This document shows, piece after piece, positions 34,609-43,438 of a stretch of DNA of 64,000 nucleotides. Within the stretch, counting starts at the first letter, position 1. Every line of letters starts with the position of its first letter. The notes beneath the pieces are model-generated. The model made no database searches and was not told the origin of the DNA. It saw only the letters and a program-made list of their open reading frames with translations. The DNA is taken from the NCBI GenBank assembly GCA_020634855.1, contig JACKAU010000012.1, positions 186,001 through 250,000 on the forward strand. Direction: 5' to 3'. Source of the DNA: Anaerolineales bacterium (GTDB lineage Bacteria > Chloroflexota > Anaerolineae > 4572-78 > J111). Both the position numbers and the translations under genes were made by a program.

Positions 34609-35268
34609 ATGACGGAGAAGAGTTGTGTGGTAGTTGGAGCCGGTCCTGGTATCGGTCTGGCCGTGGCCAAACGATTTGGACGTGAAGGCTTTCAACTGGC
34701 CCTGGTGGCCCGGCGCGCCGAGGCGTTGGCGCAGTACGTAGCAGACTTAGAACAAACCGGCCTGACGGCCCACGCTTTTCCGGCCGATGCCGCCGATTTC
34801 AACTCGCTGGTGCAGGCGTTTACCCAGATTCAGGCGCAGCTCGGTCCCCCGGAGGTTTTAGTTTACAACGCGGCTGTGGTCAAACCGGAGCCGCCGTCCA
34901 CGCTGCCGGTCGAGGATCTGTCGGCCGCGTTTCGCGTCAACGTGGCCGGGGCGTTGGTGTGCGCCCAACAGGTTATCCCCGAGATGAAAGCCAGGCAGCG
35001 CGGCACAATCCTGTTTACGGGCGGCGGACTGGCCTTAAATCCTTATCCCGCCTATGCATCGCTGGCCGCCGGCAAAGCGGCCCTGCGCAATCTAACCTAC
35101 AGTTTGGGGGCGGACCTCGAAGCCGAGGGGATTCAAGTTGCTACGGTGACTATCGCCGGTTTCGTCAAACCTGGCACCCATTTCGCTCCCGATCTTATCG
35201 CCGAGAAATATTGGGAGCTTCACAGCCAGCCGCCCGGCCAACGTGAGCGTGAGATTGTCTACCGTTAA
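34609..35268 (+). CDS. SDR family oxidoreductase
   Basis: A 219-residue short-chain dehydrogenase. VGAGPGIGLAVAKRF (residues 9-23) is a variant of the TGxxxGIG cofactor loop, with Ala-Gly-Pro in place of the usual residues. The active-site region reads LFTGGGLALNPYPAYASLAAGKAALRN. Tyr and Lys are not spaced Y-x3-K; the Tyr is seven residues before the Lys, as in a known SDR subgroup with G-K-A-A. It is short for an SDR but ends normally. GGAGG lies 12 bases before the ATG, a rather long gap. The substrate is unknown. Confidence 0.85.
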   Translation: MTEKSCVVVGAGPGIGLAVAKRFGREGFQLALVARRAEALAQYVADLEQTGLTAHAFPADAADFNSLVQAFTQIQAQLGPPEVLVYNAAVVKPEPPSTLPVEDLSAAFRVNVAGALVCAQQVIPEMKARQRGTILFTGGGLALNPYPAYASLAAGKAALRNLTYSLGADLEAEGIQVATVTIAGFVKPGTHFAPDLIAEKYWELHSQPPGQREREIVYR

Positions 35269-35421
35269 CGACGTTAATAAGATTTTACCTGGTCACCTAA
35301 CCAAAAAATAACTATTACTTTTGCTAGGCGCAAAACTCCCCATATGCCCGGTGTTTTTAGGGCCATTTTGGCCTACACTGGGCATAGATTACAAAGACGT
35401 AGATACTTAGTGGGCTGCCTT

Positions 35422-35796
35422 ATGCGAATATTATTGGCTGATGATCAAGTGCATGTGCGTTCTGCGCTCCAAATTTTGCTAAAACAGGAGCCTAATTTGT
35501 ATGTCGTTGGTGAAGCTAGTGATGCTGATAGTTTACTGGCTCAAGCGCGGGCGGTGATCCCCGATATGGTCCTGATTGACTTTGAATTGCCAGGGTTAAA
35601 AGAAAGAAACCTTATTTCAATATTGCATCAAGAGTTCCCCTGGATGAAGATAGTTGCTCTCAGCAGCCTGCTGGAAAAGCGAGCCCTGGCGGTGAAATCC
35701 GGGGTGGATGCCTTTGCCAGTAAAATCGATCCCCCAGAAGTATTAATTGCCCTCCTCCAATCCTTCGCAGTCAATCAACATCACGTTAATTCGTGA
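35422..35796 (+). CDS. Single-domain response regulator (receiver only)
   Basis: A 124-residue CheY/NarL-type receiver with no output domain. Acidic pair D7-D8 (LLADDQ), phosphoacceptor D53 (LIDFELPG), S81 and K101 (FASKID) are present. The start is set at the ATG at 35422, where the receiver fold begins; the longer ORF adds 26 residues unlike the family. No kinase is adjacent. It may relay phosphate or regulate through protein-protein contact. The next gene on this strand is about 240 bases away. Confidence 0.88.
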   Translation: MRILLADDQVHVRSALQILLKQEPNLYVVGEASDADSLLAQARAVIPDMVLIDFELPGLKERNLISILHQEFPWMKIVALSSLLEKRALAVKSGVDAFASKIDPPEVLIALLQSFAVNQHHVNS

Positions 35797-35880
35797 TCCG
35801 ATACCGTTGACAATTAACATGTGAATGAGGCTTGATTTCGCTGCTTAGTTTAAACCGTTAAATGGCCACAGAAATTCCAT

Positions 35881-35917
35881 TGTAACTCATCTGTAACTGG
35901 GTCATGTTACTGTAACT
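35881..35917. promoter_or_regulatory. Three TGTAACT direct repeats
   Basis: TGTAACT occurs at 35881, 35892 and 35911 (11 and 19 bases apart), about 120-155 bases before the alanine-dehydrogenase-like gene. Direct repeats spaced by 11 are typical sites for PhoB/OmpR-type regulators; binding here is inferred. Confidence 0.4.
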
Positions 35918-36038
35918 GGCAGGAGAAGTTGTCGATTCTCCTAGCTGATTTATTTAACAAATGTATTTCTATTGATAACGGCGGATTAAGATTCTTCTAA
36001 ATATCCGCGAACTTCAACCTCAAAGGAGTTAGTTTAAC

Positions 36039-37163
36039 ATGGAATTCGGAGTTCCTAAAGAAGTTCGTGATGGGGAAACCCGCGTCGGACTGACACCACC
36101 CGGTGTCTTTAGTTTGGTCAGAGCAGGCCATACGGTTTATATCGAGCAAGGTGCCGGCGTTGGCGCCGGTTTTGATAATGACGAATATGAGCGCGCCGGA
36201 GCGCAGATTGTTTATTCGGCTGAGGAAGCCTACGGTCGGGCTGAAACCGTGGTCAAGGTCGCCCGTCCAACAGCCAAAGAACACCTCCTATTTCGCCCTG
36301 AACAAACGATCTTCTCATTTCTCTACCTGACAGTCTCATCACCTGATCTATTACAAGCTTTTGTTGAAAACCAAATAACGGCCATCGCCTATGAAATGAT
36401 CCAAGAGGATGATGGCCGGCTGCCGGTTTTACTGCCCACCAGCGAAGTCGCTGGCCGGCTGTCTCCGATTATCGCCGGGCGTCTGCTGATGGGCGACCGA
36501 GGCGGACGGGGTATTCTGCTCAATGGCATACCTGGCGTGCCGCCGGCGGTGGTGGCGATCATCGGGGCCGGGGTGGCGGGCATCAACGCCGCCCGAGCGT
36601 TTTTGGGCATGAACGCCCAAGTTATCGTCCTTGACCGTGATCTCAGGCAGCTTCACTATGTCGATGATCTCTTCAACGGTAGTGTCACCACCATGATCTC
36701 CAATCAATACAACCTCAAACGCGCGGTGACCTTTGCCGATGTGCTGGTTGGCTGTGTGCAAGTTCCCGGCCAACGAGCGCCGATTTTGGTCAGCCGAGAA
36801 ATGGTTCGCGAGATGCGACCCGGTTCGGTTATCATCGATTTAGCGATCATCAACGGCGGCTGTATCGAAACCAGCCGACCGACCACGTTGCACGACCAAA
36901 CCTTCGTTGCCGAAGGTATCATTCATCATTGTGTACCCAATGTGACGGCCAGTGTTGCCCGGACAGCCAGCCACGCCCTAACTCATGCGGCGCTCCCTTG
37001 CCTTAAGGCGATTGGCTCCCAAGGTTTGTCCAATGTGGTGAGAACTCACTCGCCGCTGGCCCGTGGGGTCAATTTGTATCAAGGTAAGATTGCTCATCCG
37101 AGGATAGCGGCGGCTTTAGGACGAGAAGTAGAAGTGGAGCTACCTACCGGAGTGAACTCATGA
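36039..37163 (+). CDS. Alanine dehydrogenase-like protein lacking both catalytic residues
   Basis: A 374-residue member of the alanine dehydrogenase/transhydrogenase-alpha family. KEVRDGETRVGLTP (7-20) keeps the substrate-binding Arg15, and VVKVARP keeps the Lys near 73. The NAD loop is GAGVAGINAA (176-185). The two acid/base residues of true alanine dehydrogenase, His96 in YLHLA and Asp270 in AIDQGG, are replaced: here FLYLT gives Tyr96 and AIINGG gives Ile271. The fold and NAD binding look intact, but alanine oxidation is doubtful. CAAAGGAG lies upstream. The CoA-transferase gene overlaps its stop (ATGA), so they form an operon. Confidence 0.85.
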   Translation: MEFGVPKEVRDGETRVGLTPPGVFSLVRAGHTVYIEQGAGVGAGFDNDEYERAGAQIVYSAEEAYGRAETVVKVARPTAKEHLLFRPEQTIFSFLYLTVSSPDLLQAFVENQITAIAYEMIQEDDGRLPVLLPTSEVAGRLSPIIAGRLLMGDRGGRGILLNGIPGVPPAVVAIIGAGVAGINAARAFLGMNAQVIVLDRDLRQLHYVDDLFNGSVTTMISNQYNLKRAVTFADVLVGCVQVPGQRAPILVSREMVREMRPGSVIIDLAIINGGCIETSRPTTLHDQTFVAEGIIHHCVPNVTASVARTASHALTHAALPCLKAIGSQGLSNVVRTHSPLARGVNLYQGKIAHPRIAAALGREVEVELPTGVNS

Positions 37164-38455
37164 TGCTTGATACGAATTATAGACGAAAAATAACGGATGG
37201 GGATTTAGCCCTGGCCAGCATTAAATCAGGGCAGCGCATTTATCTGGGCGGTGGGGCCGGCGTTCCGCTGACCCTCATCGAGGGCCTAATGCGCCGCGCG
37301 CACATGCTGCGTAATGTAGAAATTACTCACATTTTAACCTTTGCCGACGCGCCCTATGTTGATCCCGAAGTTGCCGCGTCGTTCCGCCACAATGCCCTGT
37401 TCATCGGATCGGCCGTTCGCCGATCGGTTCAGGAGGGGCGGGCCGATTTTACCCCTGTTTTCCTGTCGGAGATACCGGGCTTGCTGCGTAACGGTGTGCT
37501 GCATATCGATGTTGCCCTGATTTCGGTCTCACCGCCGGATGAACACGGGTTTTGCAGCTTTGGGGTCGAAGTCGGCACCACCAAACCGGCAGCCGAGGCC
37601 GCCAAAGTGGTCATCGCCGAAATCAACCACCAAATGCCCCGGACGATGGGTGACAGCTTCATTCACGTCAGCCGTCTGACCCACATCATCGAAACCGACT
37701 ATCCCCTGCCGGAAGCGCCCCAAGGCGGCGCTTCGGAGGAACACATGATGATCGGCCAATACATCGCCGAAATGATACCTGATGGGGCTACGCTACAAAT
37801 GGGCATCGGTAGTATCCCTGACGCCGTTTTGCAGAATCTGGGCAACCATAAAGATTTGGGCGTCCACACCGAACTGTTTTCCGATGGGGTCATCGATATG
37901 GTTGAGGCCGGCGTGATTACCTGCTCCCAGAAAACGTTCCACCCCGGTAAGATTGTGGCCGGCTTCCTGTTCGGGTCTAAACGATTGTATGATTTCGTCA
38001 ACAACAACCCGATTATCGAACTTCACCCGACCGACTATGTAAACGATCCGTTCAACGTCGCTAAGAACGACAAAATGGTTTCGATCAACTCGGCTATTCA
38101 GGTCGATCTGACCGGCCAAGTGTGCGCCGACTCCATCGGAACTCGTTTTTACAGTGGCGTGGGCGGCCAGGTGGACTTTGTGCGCGGCGCGGCGCGCTCT
38201 AAAGGCGGCCTGCCGATCATCGCTTTCCCTTCAACCACGCGTAATGAGTCGACCAGCCGGATCGTTCCCATTCTGTCGGAAGGGGCCGGGGTGACTACCA
38301 CCCGCAACGATGTCCACTACATCGTGACCGAATACGGCGTGGCCTCGCTGCACGGCAAAACGATCCACCAGCGCGTGCAAGAGTTGATTAACATCGCCCA
38401 CCCCAAATTCCGCGATGAGTTGACCAGGGCCGCGCATGATCTAGGTTATGTCTAA
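37160..38455 (+). CDS. Acetyl-CoA hydrolase/CoA-transferase (4-hydroxybutyrate CoA-transferase-like)
   Basis: A 431-residue family I CoA-transferase of the Cat2/AbfT kind, which moves CoA from acetyl-CoA or similar to a short acid. The active-site Glu is E238 in GVHTELFSDGV, and GVGGQVDFVRGAA and TEYGVASL are further family landmarks. The start at 37160 overlaps the stop of the alanine-dehydrogenase-like gene by four bases. A rho-independent terminator follows directly. The acceptor acid is unknown; the partner gene may define it. Confidence 0.9.
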   Translation: MMLDTNYRRKITDGDLALASIKSGQRIYLGGGAGVPLTLIEGLMRRAHMLRNVEITHILTFADAPYVDPEVAASFRHNALFIGSAVRRSVQEGRADFTPVFLSEIPGLLRNGVLHIDVALISVSPPDEHGFCSFGVEVGTTKPAAEAAKVVIAEINHQMPRTMGDSFIHVSRLTHIIETDYPLPEAPQGGASEEHMMIGQYIAEMIPDGATLQMGIGSIPDAVLQNLGNHKDLGVHTELFSDGVIDMVEAGVITCSQKTFHPGKIVAGFLFGSKRLYDFVNNNPIIELHPTDYVNDPFNVAKNDKMVSINSAIQVDLTGQVCADSIGTRFYSGVGGQVDFVRGAARSKGGLPIIAFPSTTRNESTSRIVPILSEGAGVTTTRNDVHYIVTEYGVASLHGKTIHQRVQELINIAHPKFRDELTRAAHDLGYV

Positions 38456-38460
38456 TCGCC

Positions 38461-38489
38461 TGAGGGGATAATACCCCCTCAGAATTTTT
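38461..38489 (+). terminator. Rho-independent terminator of the CoA-transferase operon
   Basis: TGAGGGG (38461-38467) pairs with CCCCTCA (38475-38481) and is followed by GAATTTTT. It lies six bases after the stop codon. Confidence 0.85.
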
Positions 38490-38490
38490 G

Positions 38491-38559
38491 AGGCTACAGA
38501 TGGACACAGATGCCATAGATGTTTGAGTATCGGGGTTCATCTGTGGAAATTTGTGGCCT
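38491..38559. repeat. ACAGATG/CATCTGTG-type palindromic repeat
   Basis: AGGCTACAGATGG at one end and CATCTGTGGAAATTTGTGGCC at the other give an imperfect inverted repeat. It is of the same style as the inner part of the element at 24.8 kb. Confidence 0.55.
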
Positions 38560-38575
38560 TACTCTTACCTTTCTT

Positions 38576-38609
38576 GGGCGCTTGCCGAAAACAAGCGCCC
38601 AATTCTTTT
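38576..38609. terminator. Second hairpin with perfect 9 bp stem
   Basis: GGGCGCTTG (38576-38584) and CAAGCGCCC (38592-38600) are followed by AATTCTTTT. It may be a backup terminator. Confidence 0.6.
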
Positions 38610-38716
38610 CCTCACGCTATTTTTTCTAGTAATAGGTATAAAAAATAAAGATTTTGTGCTAAGATATCGGTGCAAAATTGCCGATATGCTTTAGACTTCA
38701 TGAAAGGACCTATTGA

Positions 38717-39307
38717 ATGCTTGATTTTGACCCGATCCGGAGTAAGGAAAAAACGATGCACGAATTATACGGCCATCTTACTCCGGCTCAGTTGCGTGAT
38801 CTTACCAACGAAATGATCGATACGCAGCTCTATTTGATAGCTGAATGCGTTGACCAAGATATCACCTTTATTTACAACGATCCACAAGCTTACGATAATG
38901 CGGCTTCGACCTCGGACGAAGTAAACATGCCCTGGACGTTGGGCCATGTCATTGTTCATGTCACCGCCAGCGCCGAGGAGGCGGCGTTCTTGGCCGCCGA
39001 ACTGGCCCGAGGCGTCCAACGCGAGGGGCGCTCTCGCTATGAAGTTTATTGGGAAACCGTCACCACCGTAGAGCAGTGCCGCCACCGCCTTGAAGAGAGC
39101 CGCCGGATGCGGCTGGCCAGCCTGGATATGTGGCCCGATGAACCTCATCTGGACAATACCATTGAACTACGTTACAGAAAAGGACCGATTAACCCAGTCT
39201 CTCGTTTTTTGGGCGGCCTCAGCCATGATGATGCTCATCTGGGGCAAATCAAAGAGATTTTACGGCAGGCGCGAGAGGCCAGGAGCGTAAATGGCCATAA
39301 TTCATAG
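38717..39307 (+). CDS. DinB superfamily protein
   Basis: A 196-residue four-helix-bundle protein of the DinB/YfiT type. The metal-binding histidines are seen in WTLGHVIVHVTAS (about residue 75) and HDDAHLGQIKEIL (near 175). Members include thiol-dependent transferases and many proteins of unknown role. The start at 38717 has GAAAGGA 8 bases upstream, but an internal ATG at 38756 also has AAGGA 7 bases upstream, so the first 13 residues are uncertain. The next gene starts 15 bases downstream. Confidence 0.82.
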   Translation: MLDFDPIRSKEKTMHELYGHLTPAQLRDLTNEMIDTQLYLIAECVDQDITFIYNDPQAYDNAASTSDEVNMPWTLGHVIVHVTASAEEAAFLAAELARGVQREGRSRYEVYWETVTTVEQCRHRLEESRRMRLASLDMWPDEPHLDNTIELRYRKGPINPVSRFLGGLSHDDAHLGQIKEILRQAREARSVNGHNS

Positions 39308-39322
39308 AGGAGTTACCAACCC

Positions 39323-40192
39323 ATGCTCGGTCAAGAGAAAGTTTTTGTCTACGGTACACTGCGACCCCCGCAGAACAACTCATCGAAAAATGACAGCCGG
39401 TACTACTTTCATATCGACCGTTATGTCAAAGCCGTCGAGGCGGCTCAACTCGATCAGGCCGATCTGTTCAACCTGGGCGCCTATCCGGCGGCCCGACCGG
39501 GGGCAGGAACGCTTTATGGCGATCTGCTGATTTTAGAGCCTGAAGCGCTGCCAATCATTGATCGGATCGAAGGTCATCCCAAATTTTTTCGCCGGGAGAG
39601 GGTTGTCGTTAATACCGGTACCGGACAAACCAACGCCTGGATTTATTGGGCGGCTAGAGGCTTAGTCGTCGGCATGCGCCTCATTGGCTGTGGCGATTGG
39701 TTTCGACGGCAGGAGGAGGAGTGCCGCGCCGTCTCATCGGCAAGGGAGCCGGCGCACCACGAGGCTGAGGATGAGACGTTGCGGGCGCTGGTCAAGCGCT
39801 TTGCGGAAGCAGAGTGTAGTTGGTTCAATACCGTTCGGCCGGATGATCGCGCTCATAGTGCGCCGGTTTGGCACGTCTGGTATCAAGGCCGAGCCTATGT
39901 CGTTACCACGCCAGATGCCGTCAAAATTACCAACATTGCCCAGAATCCGGCAGTGGTCATTACCCATCCCGATCCGATCAACCCGGTTATTATTGAAGGG
40001 TGGGCTACCTTAGCGCCGGAGGCCGAAGAGGCGCTGCAGCCGCTGTTCCTGGCTAAGTATAATTGGGACATCGGCACGGACGCCGACTACGGGGCTATTA
40101 TCGAAGTTACCCCCACGAAGCTACTCGCCTGGGGCAATCACGGCGAAGGTCGATGGGATGGGGAAGCGGTCCTACAAGTGTGGTCCGTTTAG
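39323..40192 (+). CDS. Gamma-glutamylcyclotransferase-like / PNPOx-like fusion protein
   Basis: A 289-residue two-domain protein. Residues 5-112 are GGCT-like: VFVYGTLRP at the N-terminus, YGDLLIL in the middle, and the catalytic Glu83 in DRIEGHPKFF. After a hydrophilic linker (about 125-153), residues 155-289 form a split-barrel flavin/F420-binding domain of the PNPOx kind (SAPVWHVWYQGRAYVVTTPDA, then NPAVVITHPDP and the C-terminal TKLLAWG). The two activities are unrelated in known pathways, so the fusion is unusual. It lies 15 bases after the DinB gene, so the two are probably co-transcribed. Confidence 0.8.
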   Translation: MLGQEKVFVYGTLRPPQNNSSKNDSRYYFHIDRYVKAVEAAQLDQADLFNLGAYPAARPGAGTLYGDLLILEPEALPIIDRIEGHPKFFRRERVVVNTGTGQTNAWIYWAARGLVVGMRLIGCGDWFRRQEEECRAVSSAREPAHHEAEDETLRALVKRFAEAECSWFNTVRPDDRAHSAPVWHVWYQGRAYVVTTPDAVKITNIAQNPAVVITHPDPINPVIIEGWATLAPEAEEALQPLFLAKYNWDIGTDADYGAIIEVTPTKLLAWGNHGEGRWDGEAVLQVWSV

Positions 40193-40198
40193 CGATCG

Positions 40199-42298
40199 TC
40201 ACTCTACAGTAACCAGCACCGAAGCCGGAACAAATTGGGCCTCTATTCCGGCCGGGGCTACAAAATTAGGGGTCATATTCACCTGCTGACCCCGGCGCAG
40301 GCCGGACGCATCGAGGGTGACGTGGACCAAATCAGGGTTGGATTGGATTTCGTTGAGCAGCGGTTGCGCGCCACTGAGTAGCAAATCAACCCGGCGTGGT
40401 TCAACCGTAATCGTCAAGTTACGGGTTGAGCCGATAATTTCGATGGGGCGTGAGATGGCCAGATTGCCGGTACGGGGCGTAATGCCGACCGAGACTTTTA
40501 CGTTCCGAGCCGGTACGCCGTTGCTGTCAAGCGCCTGAAGGTTGGGGGGTAGATCGAGCGGGATTTGCACCTCAAAATCGCCGGTGGCCTGGCTGACATC
40601 GACCGGTAAAGTGGTGATCACGCTGCCAATATCAGCTAATTGGTCGATGCTGCCTTGCAACGTAACATTAGCCGGCGTTACGCTGAGATTGCTGAGTTGG
40701 TATCCCTGAGGCGGCTGGCCGTTGACATTGGCCTGGACGCTAACCTCACGCGCATTAAGTCTGGGCCGGATGTTGGCGTTGACCTGGGTTTGGTTCGGCT
40801 GAACCTCCACCCCAAATACTTCGTGGCCTCGCTCATCGACCACCCGTAAAGGCCGTGTCTCCCGGATCGAGGTGGTCGCATTGGCTAGAGAAATGCTCGT
40901 TTCCACCTGTTCCACCTTTTCAACAATAGGGGCCGGCCCAACAATTTGGACCTCACCGGGTACGGCCGTAGGAACGCCGACCAATTCATAGGCGGTCGGC
41001 AGGTTTTGCTGATCGGGGATGGTGACCATGATCGGTACGGTGCGGCTGATGATCGGCGCCAGTTCCAAATCCAGCGCCTGCGGCTCAACTGACACGACCA
41101 AGACCTGGTTAACACTGGATTTGACTTCGATAGGAACTCGATATAACCCCGGTGTGGTTCTGGCCAGTGTGGCGGTCGCTTGGAAGGTGCCGGGCCGAAG
41201 CGTGGGCAGCAGATCCGTCGTTGTCTGAATAACGGCTGAAACAGTTTCGGGCGGCGGTGGAATGATGCGCGTATTGGGCGGTTGATTTTCTATTCGCAGG
41301 GCGATGCCTTCAACTCTGGCTAATTGAAATGGGTTGGTCTGTTCGATGACAAAGGACCAGACGACCAGCGACAAGAGTACGGCCACCACCAATAAACCCA
41401 GATCAGAAAACAACTTCCTAAAGCTAAAGCCCGAATTGGGATACCAGATTTGCCCTACCAAATTGCTTAACAGGCTCCATAGAGAAAGGGGCTTGGTGGG
41501 GCTGGTAGAAGAACCGTAAAAATCGAGCAGTTTCTCGCGAAGTTCCAGACTCGACAGGGGGCGATGTAAATGCCCTTGCTGGGCCACCCCAAGCTGGCCG
41601 GTCTCCTCGCTAACGACAATTACCAACGCATCACTGGTTTCGCTGATACCGACAGCGGCCCGGTGGCGCGTGCCCAATCTTTTCTCAGCCGGCGGCAGGT
41701 GATCGGTCAGGGGGAGGACGCAGGCGGCGGCGGTGATTTTATCGCCTTGAACCAAAATAGCGCCGTCGTGGAGAGGCGTCCCATTATAAAAAATCGACTC
41801 CAGTACCTCGCTGGTTACGCGTCCACCAAATGACACGCCGGTTTTAACAATCTCCTCCAGCGAATCATTCCCTTCCAGAACGATAAGCGCGCCGGTTTTG
41901 CTGTCAACCATGTTTTCTACGGCGTGAGTCAGTTCAGGAATAACGCGTTCGGCTGCGCTCTCGCGCACGGCTTGAGCCAAGCCGGAGGTGCGGCCAACCC
42001 GCTCCAGAAATCGTCGTAGTTGGGCCTGGAAAATAATGGGGGTTGCCACTAGCGTTGCCACCAAAATACCTCGCACCAGCCAATCGAACACAGGTAGAGG
42101 TAGTAATGTAGTGAGTACAAATAAGGCTAGCCCCAGCAGCAAGATCTCTCGCATCATATAGCCGATAGCGCTGCGTCGGATGAGGCTGAGAATAAGATAA
42201 AAAGCAGCCGTGACGAGGGCTAGGTCGATCATCCCAAACCAGGTTAAATTAGACAGCAAAAAGACGGTTTGGTTATATAATGACTGCAACGAGTCCAT
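40199..42298 (-). CDS. Diadenylate cyclase CdaA fused to CdaR-like YbbR domains
   Basis: A 699-residue membrane protein joining two genes that are normally separate. Residues 1-95 contain three TM helices. Residues 110-260 are the diadenylate cyclase (DisA_N/CdaA) domain with DGA at 178-180 and RHR at 211-213, the signature motifs for making c-di-AMP from two ATP. A TM helix at about 300-318 then leads to a run of YbbR-type repeats (about 330-699), as in CdaR, the extracytoplasmic regulator of CdaA. In Firmicutes cdaA and cdaR are adjacent genes. No glmM is adjacent here. Confidence 0.93.
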   Translation of the reverse strand: MDSLQSLYNQTVFLLSNLTWFGMIDLALVTAAFYLILSLIRRSAIGYMMREILLLGLALFVLTTLLPLPVFDWLVRGILVATLVATPIIFQAQLRRFLERVGRTSGLAQAVRESAAERVIPELTHAVENMVDSKTGALIVLEGNDSLEEIVKTGVSFGGRVTSEVLESIFYNGTPLHDGAILVQGDKITAAACVLPLTDHLPPAEKRLGTRHRAAVGISETSDALVIVVSEETGQLGVAQQGHLHRPLSSLELREKLLDFYGSSTSPTKPLSLWSLLSNLVGQIWYPNSGFSFRKLFSDLGLLVVAVLLSLVVWSFVIEQTNPFQLARVEGIALRIENQPPNTRIIPPPPETVSAVIQTTTDLLPTLRPGTFQATATLARTTPGLYRVPIEVKSSVNQVLVVSVEPQALDLELAPIISRTVPIMVTIPDQQNLPTAYELVGVPTAVPGEVQIVGPAPIVEKVEQVETSISLANATTSIRETRPLRVVDERGHEVFGVEVQPNQTQVNANIRPRLNAREVSVQANVNGQPPQGYQLSNLSVTPANVTLQGSIDQLADIGSVITTLPVDVSQATGDFEVQIPLDLPPNLQALDSNGVPARNVKVSVGITPRTGNLAISRPIEIIGSTRNLTITVEPRRVDLLLSGAQPLLNEIQSNPDLVHVTLDASGLRRGQQVNMTPNFVAPAGIEAQFVPASVLVTVE

Positions 42299-42443
42299 AG
42301 TGGCTGGTTAATCTCCAGTGAGTTAGGTTTGTGGGTTGGTAATGCGGCAGACGCTGGGTTAATGTGCGCGAGTCAATGCACGGCAATAGTTGTACGCTTA
42401 GGGGCCGTAAACCTTCATTGTTGCCAAATTTTTCACAAATCGG

Positions 42444-43424
42444 CTACTGATAGGTGTTGTTTTGATTGGTTGCCTCAATATCCTTTTTACGTTGTGATTT
42501 AACAAACGGTGGGTTCTCTTCTGTTGGGCGAAAATAAACACGCTGCGTAGGATAGGCTAGTTCTATATCCGGCTCTTGGGCAAAAGCTCTTAGAATATCT
42601 TCCCAAATGCTTTGTTCGGTTGAACGTCGCCGGCGAGGATTGACTAAAAAGCGAAGCGTCAGAAGAACGCCACTGGGTTCCACTTTTAGATAAACGATGG
42701 GGGTTAGATTCTTGTAAACAATGTAGAAACGGCGGGCGGCTGCTTTGACCCGTTCGGCTGCATCCGGACTCAAGTGAGCCGCGTCCTGGTTGGCTATCTC
42801 AATAAGGATAGTTTTAGCTTTTTCCCAATTACTTTCAAACGTAATCAGTACCTCTATTTCATGCCAGATGTATTCGATGCCTTTGTTATAATTGGCGAGT
42901 GGATGACTAAATACTTGTCGATTAGGGATATGCAGAATACGGCCCGTGCTTTGATCGGCGTGAACCCAATTGCCAATTTCTAAGATAGTAAATTGAAAAA
43001 AGCGAATATCGACCACGTCTCCGGCATGCTCGCCAATCTCCACCCGGTCGCCTAGTTCAAACGGTCGGCGTGAAAAAATGAACAACCACCCGGCCAGGTC
43101 GGTCAGGGGGCCCTGCATGGCAATCGCCAGACCGGCCGAGGCTAGCCCTAAAAATGTGGCGATGGCTTGGATATCTCTAATCCACAATCGCCCTAAAAGA
43201 AGTAGAGCCAAAATGGCTGCAATGTACGATGACGTTTTTCGCCAACTGTAGCGAGCTCGATCATCGGCCAATTTATTTTGAACGAACCGCAATACGATTA
43301 AGCGCAGCAGCCACAGACAGACCAGGATGGCAATTGACACCAGGAATTTGTCCTGAGTCTCCTCGCTGGGGTTCATCATATCTTGGAATAAGGGATCGTT
43401 TAGGATCCGATCAAGCCAGTCCAT
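42444..43424 (-). CDS. MscS family mechanosensitive ion channel
   Basis: A 326-residue small-conductance mechanosensitive channel. Helices are at about 25-45, 65-85 and 88-108; the pore helix is followed by GLASAGLAIAMQGPLTDLAGW, with the Ala/Gly-rich packing pattern of MscS TM3. The beta domain contains RRPFELGDRVEIGEHAGDVVDI. The C-terminal tail is hydrophilic. It is upstream of the c-di-AMP cyclase fusion on the same strand with a 145-base gap; both matter in osmotic control, so the pairing is suggestive. Confidence 0.92.
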   Translation of the reverse strand: MDWLDRILNDPLFQDMMNPSEETQDKFLVSIAILVCLWLLRLIVLRFVQNKLADDRARYSWRKTSSYIAAILALLLLGRLWIRDIQAIATFLGLASAGLAIAMQGPLTDLAGWLFIFSRRPFELGDRVEIGEHAGDVVDIRFFQFTILEIGNWVHADQSTGRILHIPNRQVFSHPLANYNKGIEYIWHEIEVLITFESNWEKAKTILIEIANQDAAHLSPDAAERVKAAARRFYIVYKNLTPIVYLKVEPSGVLLTLRFLVNPRRRRSTEQSIWEDILRAFAQEPDIELAYPTQRVYFRPTEENPPFVKSQRKKDIEATNQNNTYQ

Positions 43425-43438
43425 TGTGTTTCAATCTT

